Source: Variovorax ginsengisoli
Lineage (GTDB): Bacteria > Pseudomonadota > Gammaproteobacteria > Burkholderiales > Burkholderiaceae_C
Direction of reading: 5' to 3'
Assembly (NCBI RefSeq): GCF_030486595.1
Contig: NZ_JAUJZH010000026.1
Coordinates: 1-64,000, forward strand
DNA: 64,000 bases
Shown: positions 55,398-63,727 of the stretch, piece by piece
Layout of the letters: each line of letters opens with the position of its first letter
Position numbering within the stretch: the stretch's first letter is position 1
The notes under the pieces: generated by a model
Told to the model about the DNA's origin: nothing
What the model saw: only the letters and a program-made list of their open reading frames with translations
Database searches by the model: none
Position numbers and translations under genes: made by a program

Positions 55398-55826
55398 ATG
55401 ACTTCGAAGTTGTCCCCCGTCTTGCGTGTCCTGCAGGAGATCTCGCATCTCCACGTCTTGCGCGATGTCGAGCTCGTCTTTGCGCCGGCGGGCCAGGTGG
55501 CCGAGACCGGCGGTCCGTTCGAATCGCGCATCGATGCCTGCAAGCGAGAACTGCGCCGCCTGACCCTCGGGGCCACCGCTGCGGATCTGTCCCGCTTCCG
55601 CATTGAGCGGGCGCTGTTCCTGCGCCTGCTTCTTGCCAGCGTTGGTGTGCGGCTGGCCGCTTGGAAGTGCGCGTCCGAATGGCAGCCGCTGCGGCGCTCG
55701 CAGCTGCTGGAATCGCTCTCGCACGACGCCGAGCAGCGTGAACTGGGCGTGCTCGTGAAGGCGATGGACGGGCCGGAGTTCGCGGACTATGTGTGCCAGG
55801 CCGCACGGCGGGCCTGCGTCGGCTGA
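55398..55826 (+). CDS. hypothetical protein
   Basis: I do not recognise a family. The 142-residue frame has codon use typical of its neighbours (mostly G or C in third positions), which supports a real gene. No signal or membrane segment is seen; the product is Leu/Arg-rich and probably helical. The start has no clear Shine-Dalgarno. It ends 83 nt before the polB GTG start. Confidence 0.5.
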   Translation: MTSKLSPVLRVLQEISHLHVLRDVELVFAPAGQVAETGGPFESRIDACKRELRRLTLGATAADLSRFRIERALFLRLLLASVGVRLAAWKCASEWQPLRRSQLLESLSHDAEQRELGVLVKAMDGPEFADYVCQAARRACVG

Positions 55827-55909
55827 AGCCCTGCCGTGCCGGAGTCGGCACACCGCCAGGGAGAGGCGAAAATCGGCGCCTTCCTGCTCTATCGATTCTC
55901 CAAGCTCTC

Positions 55910-58282
55910 GTGGCATCCAACGAACTCAAGGGCTTCATCCTCACTCGCCGCTGGCGAGACGCCCCGGCCGGCACCGAAATCGAGTATTGGCTGGCGACCG
56001 ACGCCGGACCGGTGAAAGTGGTCCTGACCGCCCGCACCTCGGTCGCATTCGTCGAAAGCCGGCACCGGCCCGCGCTGGACGCGCAGCTCGCAGCCATGCC
56101 GGGCCTGCAGGTGCGCGAACTCGGGCTGAAGACCTTCGGGCAGGGACCCGTCGTCGGTGTCTATGCCAAGCACTTCCGCCAGCTCGGCCAGCTGGCACGG
56201 GCGCTCCAGGCGCAGGACATTCCACTGCTCGAAGCCGATGTGCGTCCGCACGACCGCTACCTGATGGAGCGATTCATCACCGCGGGCGTGCGGGTGGAAG
56301 GAGGGCGCAGGGACGGCGCCACCATCGTCGACTGCAGACTCGGGCCGGCGCCCGACTTCCGGCCGGTGCTGAAGGTGGTGTCGCTGGACATCGAGACCAG
56401 CCGGCACGAGGCGCTCTACTCCATCGCGCTCGACGGCACCGCAGACCGGGTCGTCTTCATGCTGGGCGAGCCGCCGCCCGAGCCGGCGCAGCCCGATGGC
56501 TTCTCGCTCGTCTATTGCCCGACCCGCAAGGACATGATCGAGCGCTTGAACGACTGGTTCGAGAGGAACGACCCCGACGTCATCGTCGGCTGGAACGTCA
56601 TCCAATTCGATCTCCGCGTGCTTCAGAAGACAGCCGACGACTGCGGGACGCAGCTGCTCATGGGACGCGAGCGCCGGCCCTTCGAGTGGCGCACCCATCC
56701 GGGCCGGCAGGGCTACCTGTTCGCGCCGACACCCGGTCGCATCGTGATCGACGGCATCGACGCGCTCAAGGCCGCGGTGTGGAGCTTCCCGTCGTTCAGC
56801 CTCGAGACCGTCTCGCAAGCGATGCTGGGCGAGGGCAAGGCCATCGGGAACGCGTACGACAAGATGGCCGAGATCGAGCGCCGCTACCAGGAGGACAAGC
56901 CCGCGCTGGCCACCTACAACATCCGCGACTGCGAACTGGTGCTGCGCATCTTCGAGAGGGCGAAGCTGCTGCAGTTCGTGCTGGAACGGGCCCACACGAC
57001 GGGCCTGCAGGCCGACAAGTTCGGGGGCTCCATCGCCGCGTTCAGCCATCACTATCTGCCGCGCATGCATCGCCTGGGCTACGTGGCGCCGAGCGTGGGC
57101 GAGATCCCGAGCAAGGCCTTCCCCGGCGGCTACGTGATGGACTCGAAGCCGGGGTTCTACGACTCCGTCGTGGTGCTGGACTACAAGAGCCTCTACCCCT
57201 CGATCATCCGGACCTTTCTCGTCGACCCGGTGGGCTTCATCGAGGGGTCGAACACCTCGGACCCGACGCGGGTCGTCCAGGGACCGGGAGGGACCGTCTT
57301 CTCGCGCGAGAAGCATTGCCTGCCGGAGATCGTGACCACGCTGTGGCGCGCCAGGGACGAGGCCAAGCGGGTCAGGAACGAGCCCCTGTCGCAGGCCCTG
57401 AAGCTGCTCATGAATTCCTTCGCCGGGGTGCTGGGTGCGGCCGAGTGCCGCTTCTTCAATCCCAAGCTCGTATCCGCCGTGACCTTGCGCGGGCACGAGA
57501 TGATGAAGCTCACCCGCGAATTCGTGGAAGGCCGGGGCTACGAGGCCATCTACGGCGACACCGACTCCATCTTCATCTGGCTGCGGCGCACCCGCACCAA
57601 CGAAGAGGCGCACGCCATCGCGGCCGACCTGGCGAGAGACATCAACGCCTGGTGGACGCGCACCCTCCGCGAGGAGCAGGGTCTGGAGAACTTCCTCGAG
57701 ATCGAGTTCGACACGCACTACAAGAAGTTCTTCATGCCCACCATTCGCGGCTCGGACGTGGGCAGCAAGAAGCGCTATGCCGGCCTCAGCGCGGACGCCG
57801 GGGGCAAGGAGGAGATGGTCTACCGCGGCCTCGAGATGGCCCGCAGCGACTGGACCCCGCTGGCGCGCCAGTTCCAGGAGGGCCTGCTCTCGCGCATCTT
57901 CCACGGCGAGCCCCATCAGGCGTTCGTGGCCGGCTATGCACAGTCGATGCTGGCGGGCAGGATGGACGACCTGCTCGTCTACCGCAAGCGCCTGCGGCAT
58001 CGCCTCGATGCCTACCAGGTCAAGGTGCCGCCGCAGGCCCGCGCTGCCCGGATGGCCGACGAGCACAACGATCGGGTCGACCGCCCCAGGCAATACCAGG
58101 ACGGCGGCTGGATCGAATACGTCATGACCCTGAACGGGCCGGAGCCCATGGAAGCGCGCCGCTCGCGCATCGACTACGAGCACTACCTGAGCAAGCAGCT
58201 GCAGCCGATCGGCGATGCCATCCTCCAGCCGATGGGGGAGAGCTTCGCGGCGCTGACGACCGCGCAGCGGGGCCTTTTCTAG
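55910..58282 (+). CDS. polB: DNA polymerase II (family B)
   Basis: A 790-residue family B DNA polymerase with 3'-5' exonuclease, an SOS-type enzyme for replication restart and damage bypass in E. coli. The exonuclease motif is VVSLDIETSRHEALYSI. Polymerase motif A is VLDYKSLYPSIIRTFLVDPV and motif C is YGDTDSIFIW. The C-terminus (DYEHYLSKQLQPI) is typical. The GTG at 55910 is preferred because the protein then begins at the E. coli-like GFILTRRWRD; the longer frame to 55793 has no family support. The gene is followed by a hairpin-repeat array. No LexA box was searched for. Confidence 0.96.
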   Translation: MASNELKGFILTRRWRDAPAGTEIEYWLATDAGPVKVVLTARTSVAFVESRHRPALDAQLAAMPGLQVRELGLKTFGQGPVVGVYAKHFRQLGQLARALQAQDIPLLEADVRPHDRYLMERFITAGVRVEGGRRDGATIVDCRLGPAPDFRPVLKVVSLDIETSRHEALYSIALDGTADRVVFMLGEPPPEPAQPDGFSLVYCPTRKDMIERLNDWFERNDPDVIVGWNVIQFDLRVLQKTADDCGTQLLMGRERRPFEWRTHPGRQGYLFAPTPGRIVIDGIDALKAAVWSFPSFSLETVSQAMLGEGKAIGNAYDKMAEIERRYQEDKPALATYNIRDCELVLRIFERAKLLQFVLERAHTTGLQADKFGGSIAAFSHHYLPRMHRLGYVAPSVGEIPSKAFPGGYVMDSKPGFYDSVVVLDYKSLYPSIIRTFLVDPVGFIEGSNTSDPTRVVQGPGGTVFSREKHCLPEIVTTLWRARDEAKRVRNEPLSQALKLLMNSFAGVLGAAECRFFNPKLVSAVTLRGHEMMKLTREFVEGRGYEAIYGDTDSIFIWLRRTRTNEEAHAIAADLARDINAWWTRTLREEQGLENFLEIEFDTHYKKFFMPTIRGSDVGSKKRYAGLSADAGGKEEMVYRGLEMARSDWTPLARQFQEGLLSRIFHGEPHQAFVAGYAQSMLAGRMDDLLVYRKRLRHRLDAYQVKVPPQARAARMADEHNDRVDRPRQYQDGGWIEYVMTLNGPEPMEARRSRIDYEHYLSKQLQPIGDAILQPMGESFAALTTAQRGLF

Positions 58283-58283
58283 A

Positions 58284-58453
58284 CCTTGCGGGACAGACCA
58301 AGAACTGCGAAGCAGTTTTGCTCTGTCCCCAACTGATCAGGTCCTGCGGGACAGACCAAGAACTGCGCAGCAGTTTCGCTCTGTCCCCAACTGATCAGGT
58401 CCTGCGGGACAGACCAAGAACTGCGCAGCAGTTTTTGCTCTGTCCCCAACTGA
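58284..58453 (+). repeat. hairpin-repeat array A, three 58-bp units
   Basis: Three near-identical units with a 58-bp period; GGGACAGA starts at 58290, 58348 and 58406. In each unit GGGACAGA pairs with TCTGTCCC to make an outer stem, inside which AACTGC-GCA-GCAGTT forms a perfect 6-bp stem with a 3-nt loop followed by T residues. Adjacent units are joined by the 8-bp palindrome CTGATCAG. It fills the polB-to-marR gap and ends next to the marR stop. Confidence 0.9.
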
Positions 58454-58966
58454 CTAGTTCTCTTCCGGCTCGGCGCCACCCCCCTGCACGTCATCCACCC
58501 GCTGCATGTTCTCGAGGATCCGCAGCAGGTAGTGCAGCGTGTGCGTGATGTCGTTGACCGAGAAATCGCCGATCACCTGCTCGTAGTAGTCGTGGATCTT
58601 CGGCAGCGCCTCCTGCTGCCACACCTGCAGGCCTGAAGGCGTCATGGAGACCAGCCGCGACCGGCGGTCTCGGCCGTCGGGCGCCATCCGCAGTCGGCCA
58701 TCGCGCTCCATGCGGCTGAGCAGTCCCGACAGCGCCTGCCGGCTCACCTTGAGGTAGCGGGCCAGGTCGCCCACGCTCATCCCCTCGCCGGCCTCGGGCC
58801 GCGACAGCGCACCCAGTACCGCCCATTGCTGCGTCGTGAGGCCTTCGGCCTCGACGGCCTTGGTGCCTGTTTTATGCAACATGTTTGCACATTGGTACAG
58901 CCGGAAGAACACCCGGTTGGCCAGCGCCATGCGCGCCGGGTCCGCTGATTGATTAGGGATTACCAT
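58454..58966 (-). CDS. MarR-family regulator, BadR-like
   Basis: A 170-residue MarR-type regulator (winged helix in TTQQWAVLGALSR and VSRQALSGLLSRMERDG; wing near DGRDRRSRLVSM). In Rhodopseudomonas the cyclohexanecarboxylate genes are controlled by the MarR repressor BadR, and this gene is divergent from badH/badI-like genes. An imperfect palindrome lies over the divergent promoter. Ligand would be a CoA-ester or ketocyclohexane derivative by analogy. Confidence 0.9.
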   Translation of the reverse strand: MVIPNQSADPARMALANRVFFRLYQCANMLHKTGTKAVEAEGLTTQQWAVLGALSRPEAGEGMSVGDLARYLKVSRQALSGLLSRMERDGRLRMAPDGRDRRSRLVSMTPSGLQVWQQEALPKIHDYYEQVIGDFSVNDITHTLHYLLRILENMQRVDDVQGGGAEPEEN

Positions 58967-58988
58967 GATTCATCTCTGAAAGTTCGAT

Positions 58989-59018
58989 TTGACAGGCGAG
59001 TCGATCTGCCCATAATAC
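58989..59018 (+). promoter_or_regulatory. sigma-70 promoter for the bad-like operon
   Basis: TTGACA (58989-58994), a perfect -35, is followed after 16 nt by CATAAT (59011-59016), or with an 18-nt spacer by TAATAC. A start near 59023 would give a leader of about 75 nt before the badH-like gene. It is the best sigma-70 promoter match I see in the window. Confidence 0.7.
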
Positions 59019-59035
59019 GTAAACATGTTGTCGTA
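59016..59035. promoter_or_regulatory. candidate MarR/BadR operator
   Basis: A 20-bp sequence that is palindromic at 16 of 20 positions (TACG and CGTA outer, AACATGTT perfect core at 59022-59029). It sits at the predicted transcription start of the operon, where a repressor would block polymerase. A second AACATGTT occurs at 58878-58885 inside the marR coding sequence. Confidence 0.6.
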
Positions 59036-59099
59036 ATGGCGCGAAACCCCTCGAGGCTGGCGCCCACGATAGCAAGCTTCGCAACCCATGGAGACCCAG

Positions 59100-59867
59100 A
59101 TGCAGACATTCAATGAAAAGACCGTCGTGATCACCGGCGGCGGCGGCGGCATCGGCGGCGCGACCAGCCGCCGCTTTGGCCGCCAGGGCGCGCGCGTCGC
59201 GGTGTTCGACCTGAACCCGGAGGCCGCCGAGAAGGTGGCTGCGCAGATCCGCGCCGAGGGCGGCCAGGCCGAGGCCTTTCGCTGCGACATCACCGACCGC
59301 GCGAGCGTCGACGCCGCGGTCGCCGCCACGCTCGAGCGCTTCGGCCCGATCGACGTGCTGGTCAACAACGCCGGCTGGGACGTGTTCAAGCCCTTCACCA
59401 AGACCGAGCCGGCGCAGTGGGACAAGCTGATCGCCATCAACCTGACCGGTGCCCTGCACATGCACCACGCGGTGCTGCCCGGCATGGCGGCGCGCAAGGC
59501 GGGGCGGATCGTCAACATCGCCTCCGACGCGGCGCGGGTCGGCTCCTCGGGCGAAGCGGTGTACGCGGCCTGCAAAGGCGGCCTGGTGGCGTTCTCGAAG
59601 ACCATCGCGCGCGAGCACGCCCGCCACGGCATCACGGTCAACGTGGTGTGCCCGGGCCCGACCGACACAGCGCTGTTCGCCGACTACAAGGAAGGCGCCG
59701 GCAATCCCGAGAAGCTGATGGAAGCCTTCACGCGCTCGATCCCGCTGGGCCGCATCGGCCAGCCGGACGACCTGCCGGGCGCCATCCTGTTCTTCGCCAG
59801 CGACGACGCGGCCTACGTCACGGGCCAGGTCCTGAGCGTCTCGGGCGGACTGACCATGAACGGCTGA
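59100..59867 (+). CDS. badH: SDR dehydrogenase, BadH-like (2-hydroxycyclohexanecarboxyl-CoA)
   Basis: A 255-residue short-chain dehydrogenase that would oxidise 2-hydroxycyclohexanecarboxyl-CoA to the 2-keto ester with NAD. The Rossmann motif VVITGGGGGIGGATS and catalytic YxxxK in AVYAACKGGLVAFSK are clear. I chose ATG 59100 over 59088 because GGAG lies 6 nt before it. The assignment rests on the neighbouring badI-like gene and MarR regulator; generic SDR activity on its own is not specific. Confidence 0.85.
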   Translation: MQTFNEKTVVITGGGGGIGGATSRRFGRQGARVAVFDLNPEAAEKVAAQIRAEGGQAEAFRCDITDRASVDAAVAATLERFGPIDVLVNNAGWDVFKPFTKTEPAQWDKLIAINLTGALHMHHAVLPGMAARKAGRIVNIASDAARVGSSGEAVYAACKGGLVAFSKTIAREHARHGITVNVVCPGPTDTALFADYKEGAGNPEKLMEAFTRSIPLGRIGQPDDLPGAILFFASDDAAYVTGQVLSVSGGLTMNG

Positions 59868-59902
59868 TGCCGCTCCCCGACCCCTCCCACTGAAAGAACA
59901 TC

Positions 59903-60685
59903 ATGGAATTCGAAGACATCCTCTACGAAGTGCGCAACGGCGTGGCCTGGATCACGATCAACCGGCCCGAGAAGATGAACGCCTTTCGCGGCCAGACCTG
60001 CGATGAGATCATCCGGGCGCTGAACCGCGCCGGCTACGACCGCGAGGTCGGCGCCATCGTGCTGGCCGGCGCCGGCGAGAAGGCCTTCTGCACCGGCGGC
60101 GACCAGTCCGCCCACAACGGCAACTACGACGGCCGCGGCACCATCGGCCTGCCGATGGAAGAGCTGCACACCGCCATCCGCGACGTGCCCAAGCCGGTGA
60201 TCGCCCGGGTGCAGGGCTTCGCCATCGGCGGCGGCAACGTGCTGTGCACCATCTGCGACCTGACGATCGCCTCCGAGAAGGCCGTCTTCGGCCAGGTCGG
60301 CCCGAAGATGGGTTCGGTCGACCCCGGCTACGGCACGGCCTTCCTGGCGCGCGTGGTCGGCGAGAAGACGGCGCGCGAGATCTGGTATCTCAACAAGCGC
60401 TACTCGGGCCAGGAGGCCGTGGCGATGGGCCTGGCCAACATCTGCGTGCCGCCGGAGAAGCTCGACGAGACCGTGCAGGAGTGGGCCGAGACCATCTGCG
60501 AGCGCAGCCCGACGGCCATCGCCATCGCCAAGCGCAGCTTCAACGCCGACACCGCGCACCAGAGCGGCATCGCCGGCCTGGGCATGTACGCGCTCAAGCT
60601 CTACTACGACACCGAGGAGTCGCGCGAAGGCGTCAAGGCGCTCGGCGAGCGGCGCAAGCCCGAGTTCCGCAAGTACGCGAAGTAG
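59903..60685 (+). CDS. badI: 2-ketocyclohexanecarboxyl-CoA hydrolase
   Basis: A 260-residue crotonase-fold ring hydrolase. BadI adds water to 2-ketocyclohexanecarboxyl-CoA and opens the ring to pimelyl-CoA. Family-typical stretches are MEFEDILYEVRNGVAWITIN, FCTGGDQSAHNGNYDGRGT, GQVGPKMGSVDPGYGTAF and the end EGVKALGERRKPEFRKY, which match what I remember of BadI at nearly all positions. It lies 35 nt after the dehydrogenase gene. Confidence 0.93.
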   Translation: MEFEDILYEVRNGVAWITINRPEKMNAFRGQTCDEIIRALNRAGYDREVGAIVLAGAGEKAFCTGGDQSAHNGNYDGRGTIGLPMEELHTAIRDVPKPVIARVQGFAIGGGNVLCTICDLTIASEKAVFGQVGPKMGSVDPGYGTAFLARVVGEKTAREIWYLNKRYSGQEAVAMGLANICVPPEKLDETVQEWAETICERSPTAIAIAKRSFNADTAHQSGIAGLGMYALKLYYDTEESREGVKALGERRKPEFRKYAK

Positions 60686-60710
60686 GCCCTGCGCCACCCG
60701 AGGAGACACC

Positions 60711-61862
60711 ATGAATCCCTACATCGACGAGGATCTGGCGGCGCTGGCCGAGCATGCGCGCCGCTTTGCCACCGGACGGGTCGCGCCGGGCTTTCTGGAG
60801 CGCGACAAGACACGCGTGCTCGACCGCGCGCTGATGCGGGAGATGGGCGAGATGGGATTCATCGCGCCCGAGTTGTCCGAGGCCCACGGCGGCCAGGGCA
60901 CGGGCGCGCTGGCGGCCGGCGTGATCCACGAGGAGATCGCGCGGGCCGACCTGAGCCTGAGCTACGTCAACCTGCTGGCCTCGCTCAACGGGCAGATCCT
61001 GGCCCATCACGGCCGGCCGGAAGTCGTCGCGCCCTGGCTGGCGAAGCTCACGCGGGGCGAGGCGCTGTTCGCGATCGCCCTCACCGAGCCGCGCGGTGGT
61101 TCCGATGCCGCCAACCTGCGCCTGCGCATCGAACGGATCGGCGACGACTACGTCGTCAATGGCGAGAAGACCTCGATCTCCGCCGCCGACCAGGCCGATG
61201 CGGCGGTGGTGTTCGGCCGCACCGGATCGATCGAATCGGCGGCCCATGGGGTCACGGCGCTGCTGGTGCCGATGGATCTGCCGGGCATCACCCGCAACCG
61301 CTTCGACTGCCACGGCCAGCGCGCGATCGGGCGCTGATCGCTGTTCTTCGAGAACGTCCGGGTGCCGGCCAGCCACCGCCTGGGCGACGAGAACAAGGGC
61401 TTCGTGCAGGTCATGCAGGGCTTCGACTTCTCGCGTGCGCTGATCGGCCTGCAGGTGCTGGCCGTCGCCCGCGTGGCGCTGGAAGAGACCTGGGAGTACG
61501 TCGCGCAGCGCGAAGCCTTCGGCAAGCCGTTGTCGGCCTTCCAGGGCGTGTCGCATCCGCTGTCTGACTTCGACACCCAGGTCGAGGCAGCCCGCCTGCT
61601 GTGCCTGCAGACGCTGTGGCTGAAAGACAAGGGTGCACCGCACACCGCCGAAGCCGCGATGTGCAAGTGGTGGGCGCCCAAGCTGTCCTACGACGCGATC
61701 CACCAGTGTCTGCTGATGTTCGGCCATGGCGGCTACGACCGCGGCGCGATGGAACAGCGCCTGCGCGACGTTCTGGGCTTCCAGATCGGCGACGGCACGG
61801 CCCAGATCATGAAGACCATCATCGCCCGCACCCGCGCCGGACGCGAAGCGGTGCCTTCCTGA
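60711..61862 (+). pseudogene. acyl-CoA dehydrogenase interrupted by one in-frame UGA
   Basis: A single reading frame of 384 codons would give a normal-length (about 383-residue) acyl-CoA dehydrogenase, but codon 209 (61335-61337) is TGA. The first part carries the N-terminal helices and beta-domain (FAIALTEPRGGSDAANLRL; DYVVNGEKTSISAADQ). After the UGA the frame goes straight on with SLFFENVRVPASHRLGDENKG and the C-terminal helical domain ending GDGTAQIMKTIIARTRAGRE. Cyclohexanecarboxyl-CoA dehydrogenase is the expected role in this operon. The UGA may be a true mutation, a sequencing error or a recoded codon; see findings. The frame is otherwise intact with no frameshift. Confidence 0.75.
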
Positions 61863-61864
61863 GA

Positions 61865-62047
61865 CCTTGCGGGACAGATCAAGAAACTGCGCAGCAGTTT
61901 TTGCTCTGTCCTCAACCGATCAGAAGCCTTGCGGGACAGATCAAGAAACTGCGCAGCAGTTTTTGCTCTGTCCTCAACCGATCAGAAGCCTTGCGGGACA
62001 GATCAAGAAACTGCGCAGCGGTCTTTGCTCTGTCCTCAATCGATCAG
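61865..62047 (+). repeat. hairpin-repeat array B, three 62-bp units
   Basis: Three units with a 62-bp period; GGGACAGA starts at 61871, 61933 and 61995. The same two-stem structure as in array A recurs (outer GGGACAGA with TCTGTCCT, inner AACTGC-GCA-GCAGTT). Units inside array B resemble each other more than they resemble array A (CC to TC in the arm, TCTGTCCT in place of TCTGTCCC), suggesting local duplication after divergence. It fills the gap between the acyl-CoA dehydrogenase and the CoA ligase, inside an apparent operon. Confidence 0.9.
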
Positions 62048-62075
62048 CCCGAGACAGTACAACAAGGAGACAAGC

Positions 62076-63719
62076 ATGGAATTCGACGCCGTACTCATTG
62101 CGCCGCGCCGCGCCCAGATGGTGGCCCAAGGCCTCTGGCACGACCGCACCATCAACGACGACCTCGACGCTTGCGTCGCGGCCTGCCCCGACAAGACCGC
62201 GCTCACCGCCTTGCGGGTGGAAGAGGGCGGAACCATCCGCTTCACCTACCGCGAGATGACCCGGATGGCCGACCGCATCGCGGTCGGGCTGGCCCGGCTG
62301 GGCGTGGGCCGCAACGACGTGGTGGCCTGCCAGCTGCCCAACTGGTGGCAGTTCACGCTGACCTACCTGGCCTGCTCGCGCATCGGCGCCGTGATCAATC
62401 CGCTGATGCACATCTTCCGCGAGCGCGAGCTGTCCTTCATGCTCAAGCACGGCGAGGCCAAGGTCCTGATCGTGCCGCAGGCCTTCCGCGGCTTCGACTT
62501 CGAACAGATGGTGGCGGGCTTGCGGGGCGATCTGCCTGCTCTCGAGCACGTGGTGGTGGTCGGCGGCAGCGGCGGCAACAGCTTCGATGCCCTGCTCAGC
62601 GGCCCGGCCTGGGAGGACAGCGCCGACGCACAGGCGATTCTCGCGCGCAGCCGCCCCGGCCCCGACGACGTGACCCAGCTGATCTACACCTCGGGCACCA
62701 CCGGCGAGCCCAAGGGCGTGATGCACACGGCCAACACCACGATGGCCAACATCATTCCGTACGCGCAGCGCCTGCGCCTGGGGGCCGACGACGTGGTGCT
62801 GATGGCCTCGCCGATGGCGCACCAGACGGGCTTCATGTATGGGCTGATGATGCCGATCATGCTCAAGGCGAGCGTGGTGCTGCAGGACATCTGGGAGCCG
62901 GGCCGGGCGCTCGAGCTGATCCGCAGCGAGCGTGTCAGCTTCACCATGGCCTCGACGCCGTTCCTGACGGACCTGACCCGCGCCGTGGCGGAGCGCCGGC
63001 TGGAGGTGCCGACCTTGCGCACCTTCCTGTGCGCGGGCGCGCCGATTCCCGGCCCGCTGGTCGAGCAGGCACGCGCCGTGCTGGGCACCAAGATCGTGTC
63101 GGCGTGGGGCATGAGCGAGAACGGCGCCGTCACCCTGATCGAACTCGACGACGAGGACGAGCGCGCCTTCAACACCGATGGCCACCCGCTGCCGGGGGTG
63201 GAGATCAAGGTGGCAGACGACGCGGGCCAGGCGATGCCCGCGGGCGAGCCTGGCAGGCTGCTGGTGCGCGCGTGTTCCAACTTCGGCGGCTACCTCCGGC
63301 GGCCGCACCTCAACGGCACCGATGCCGACGACTGGTTCGATACCGGCGACCTCGCGCGCGTCGATGCAGAGGGCTACATCCGCATCACCGGCCGCAGCAA
63401 GGACGTGATCATCCGCGGCGGAGAGAACATCCCGGTGGTCGAGATCGAGTCGCTGCTCTACCGGCACCCCGCGATCGCCATGGCCGCGATCGTGGCCTAC
63501 CCGGACGAACGCCTGGGCGAGCGGGCCTGTGCGGTGGTGGTGGCGCGGCCGGGCCACAGCGTCGACCTGCCTTCGATCGTCGACTTTCTCAAGCGCGAGA
63601 AGGTGGCCGTCCAGTACATCCCCGAGCGCCTGATCGTGCGCGACACCATGCCGTCGACTCCATCCGGAAAGATCCAGAAATTCAAGCTGCGCGAACTGCT
63701 CCGCACCACCACCGCCTAG
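62076..63719 (+). CDS. aliA: acyl-CoA ligase, AliA-like (cyclohexanecarboxylate-CoA ligase)
   Basis: A 547-residue AMP-forming acyl-CoA ligase. It has P-loop IYTSGTTGEPKGVMHT, hinge/A8 motif YIRITGRSKDVIIRGGENIP, and the catalytic Lys near the end in TPSGKIQKFKL. In this cluster it would activate cyclohexanecarboxylate to its CoA ester, feeding the acyl-CoA dehydrogenase, BadH- and BadI-like enzymes. The ATG at 62076 with AAGGAGAC upstream is preferred to the in-frame extension through the repeat array. Confidence 0.88.
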   Translation: MEFDAVLIAPRRAQMVAQGLWHDRTINDDLDACVAACPDKTALTALRVEEGGTIRFTYREMTRMADRIAVGLARLGVGRNDVVACQLPNWWQFTLTYLACSRIGAVINPLMHIFRERELSFMLKHGEAKVLIVPQAFRGFDFEQMVAGLRGDLPALEHVVVVGGSGGNSFDALLSGPAWEDSADAQAILARSRPGPDDVTQLIYTSGTTGEPKGVMHTANTTMANIIPYAQRLRLGADDVVLMASPMAHQTGFMYGLMMPIMLKASVVLQDIWEPGRALELIRSERVSFTMASTPFLTDLTRAVAERRLEVPTLRTFLCAGAPIPGPLVEQARAVLGTKIVSAWGMSENGAVTLIELDDEDERAFNTDGHPLPGVEIKVADDAGQAMPAGEPGRLLVRACSNFGGYLRRPHLNGTDADDWFDTGDLARVDAEGYIRITGRSKDVIIRGGENIPVVEIESLLYRHPAIAMAAIVAYPDERLGERACAVVVARPGHSVDLPSIVDFLKREKVAVQYIPERLIVRDTMPSTPSGKIQKFKLRELLRTTTA

Positions 63720-63727
63720 GAAACAAC

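Noticed and set aside
61335..61368. Confident selenoprotein call for the acyl-CoA dehydrogenase
   Set aside because: A SECIS-like small hairpin exists but the expected residue is Gly, no Cys homologue is known to me for this site, and selA/selB/selC are not in the window. Kept only as a testable option.
58284..62047. Tandem arrays as CRISPR
   Set aside because: Whole units repeat with no variable spacers, each unit is internally palindromic, only three units per array, and no cas genes are nearby.
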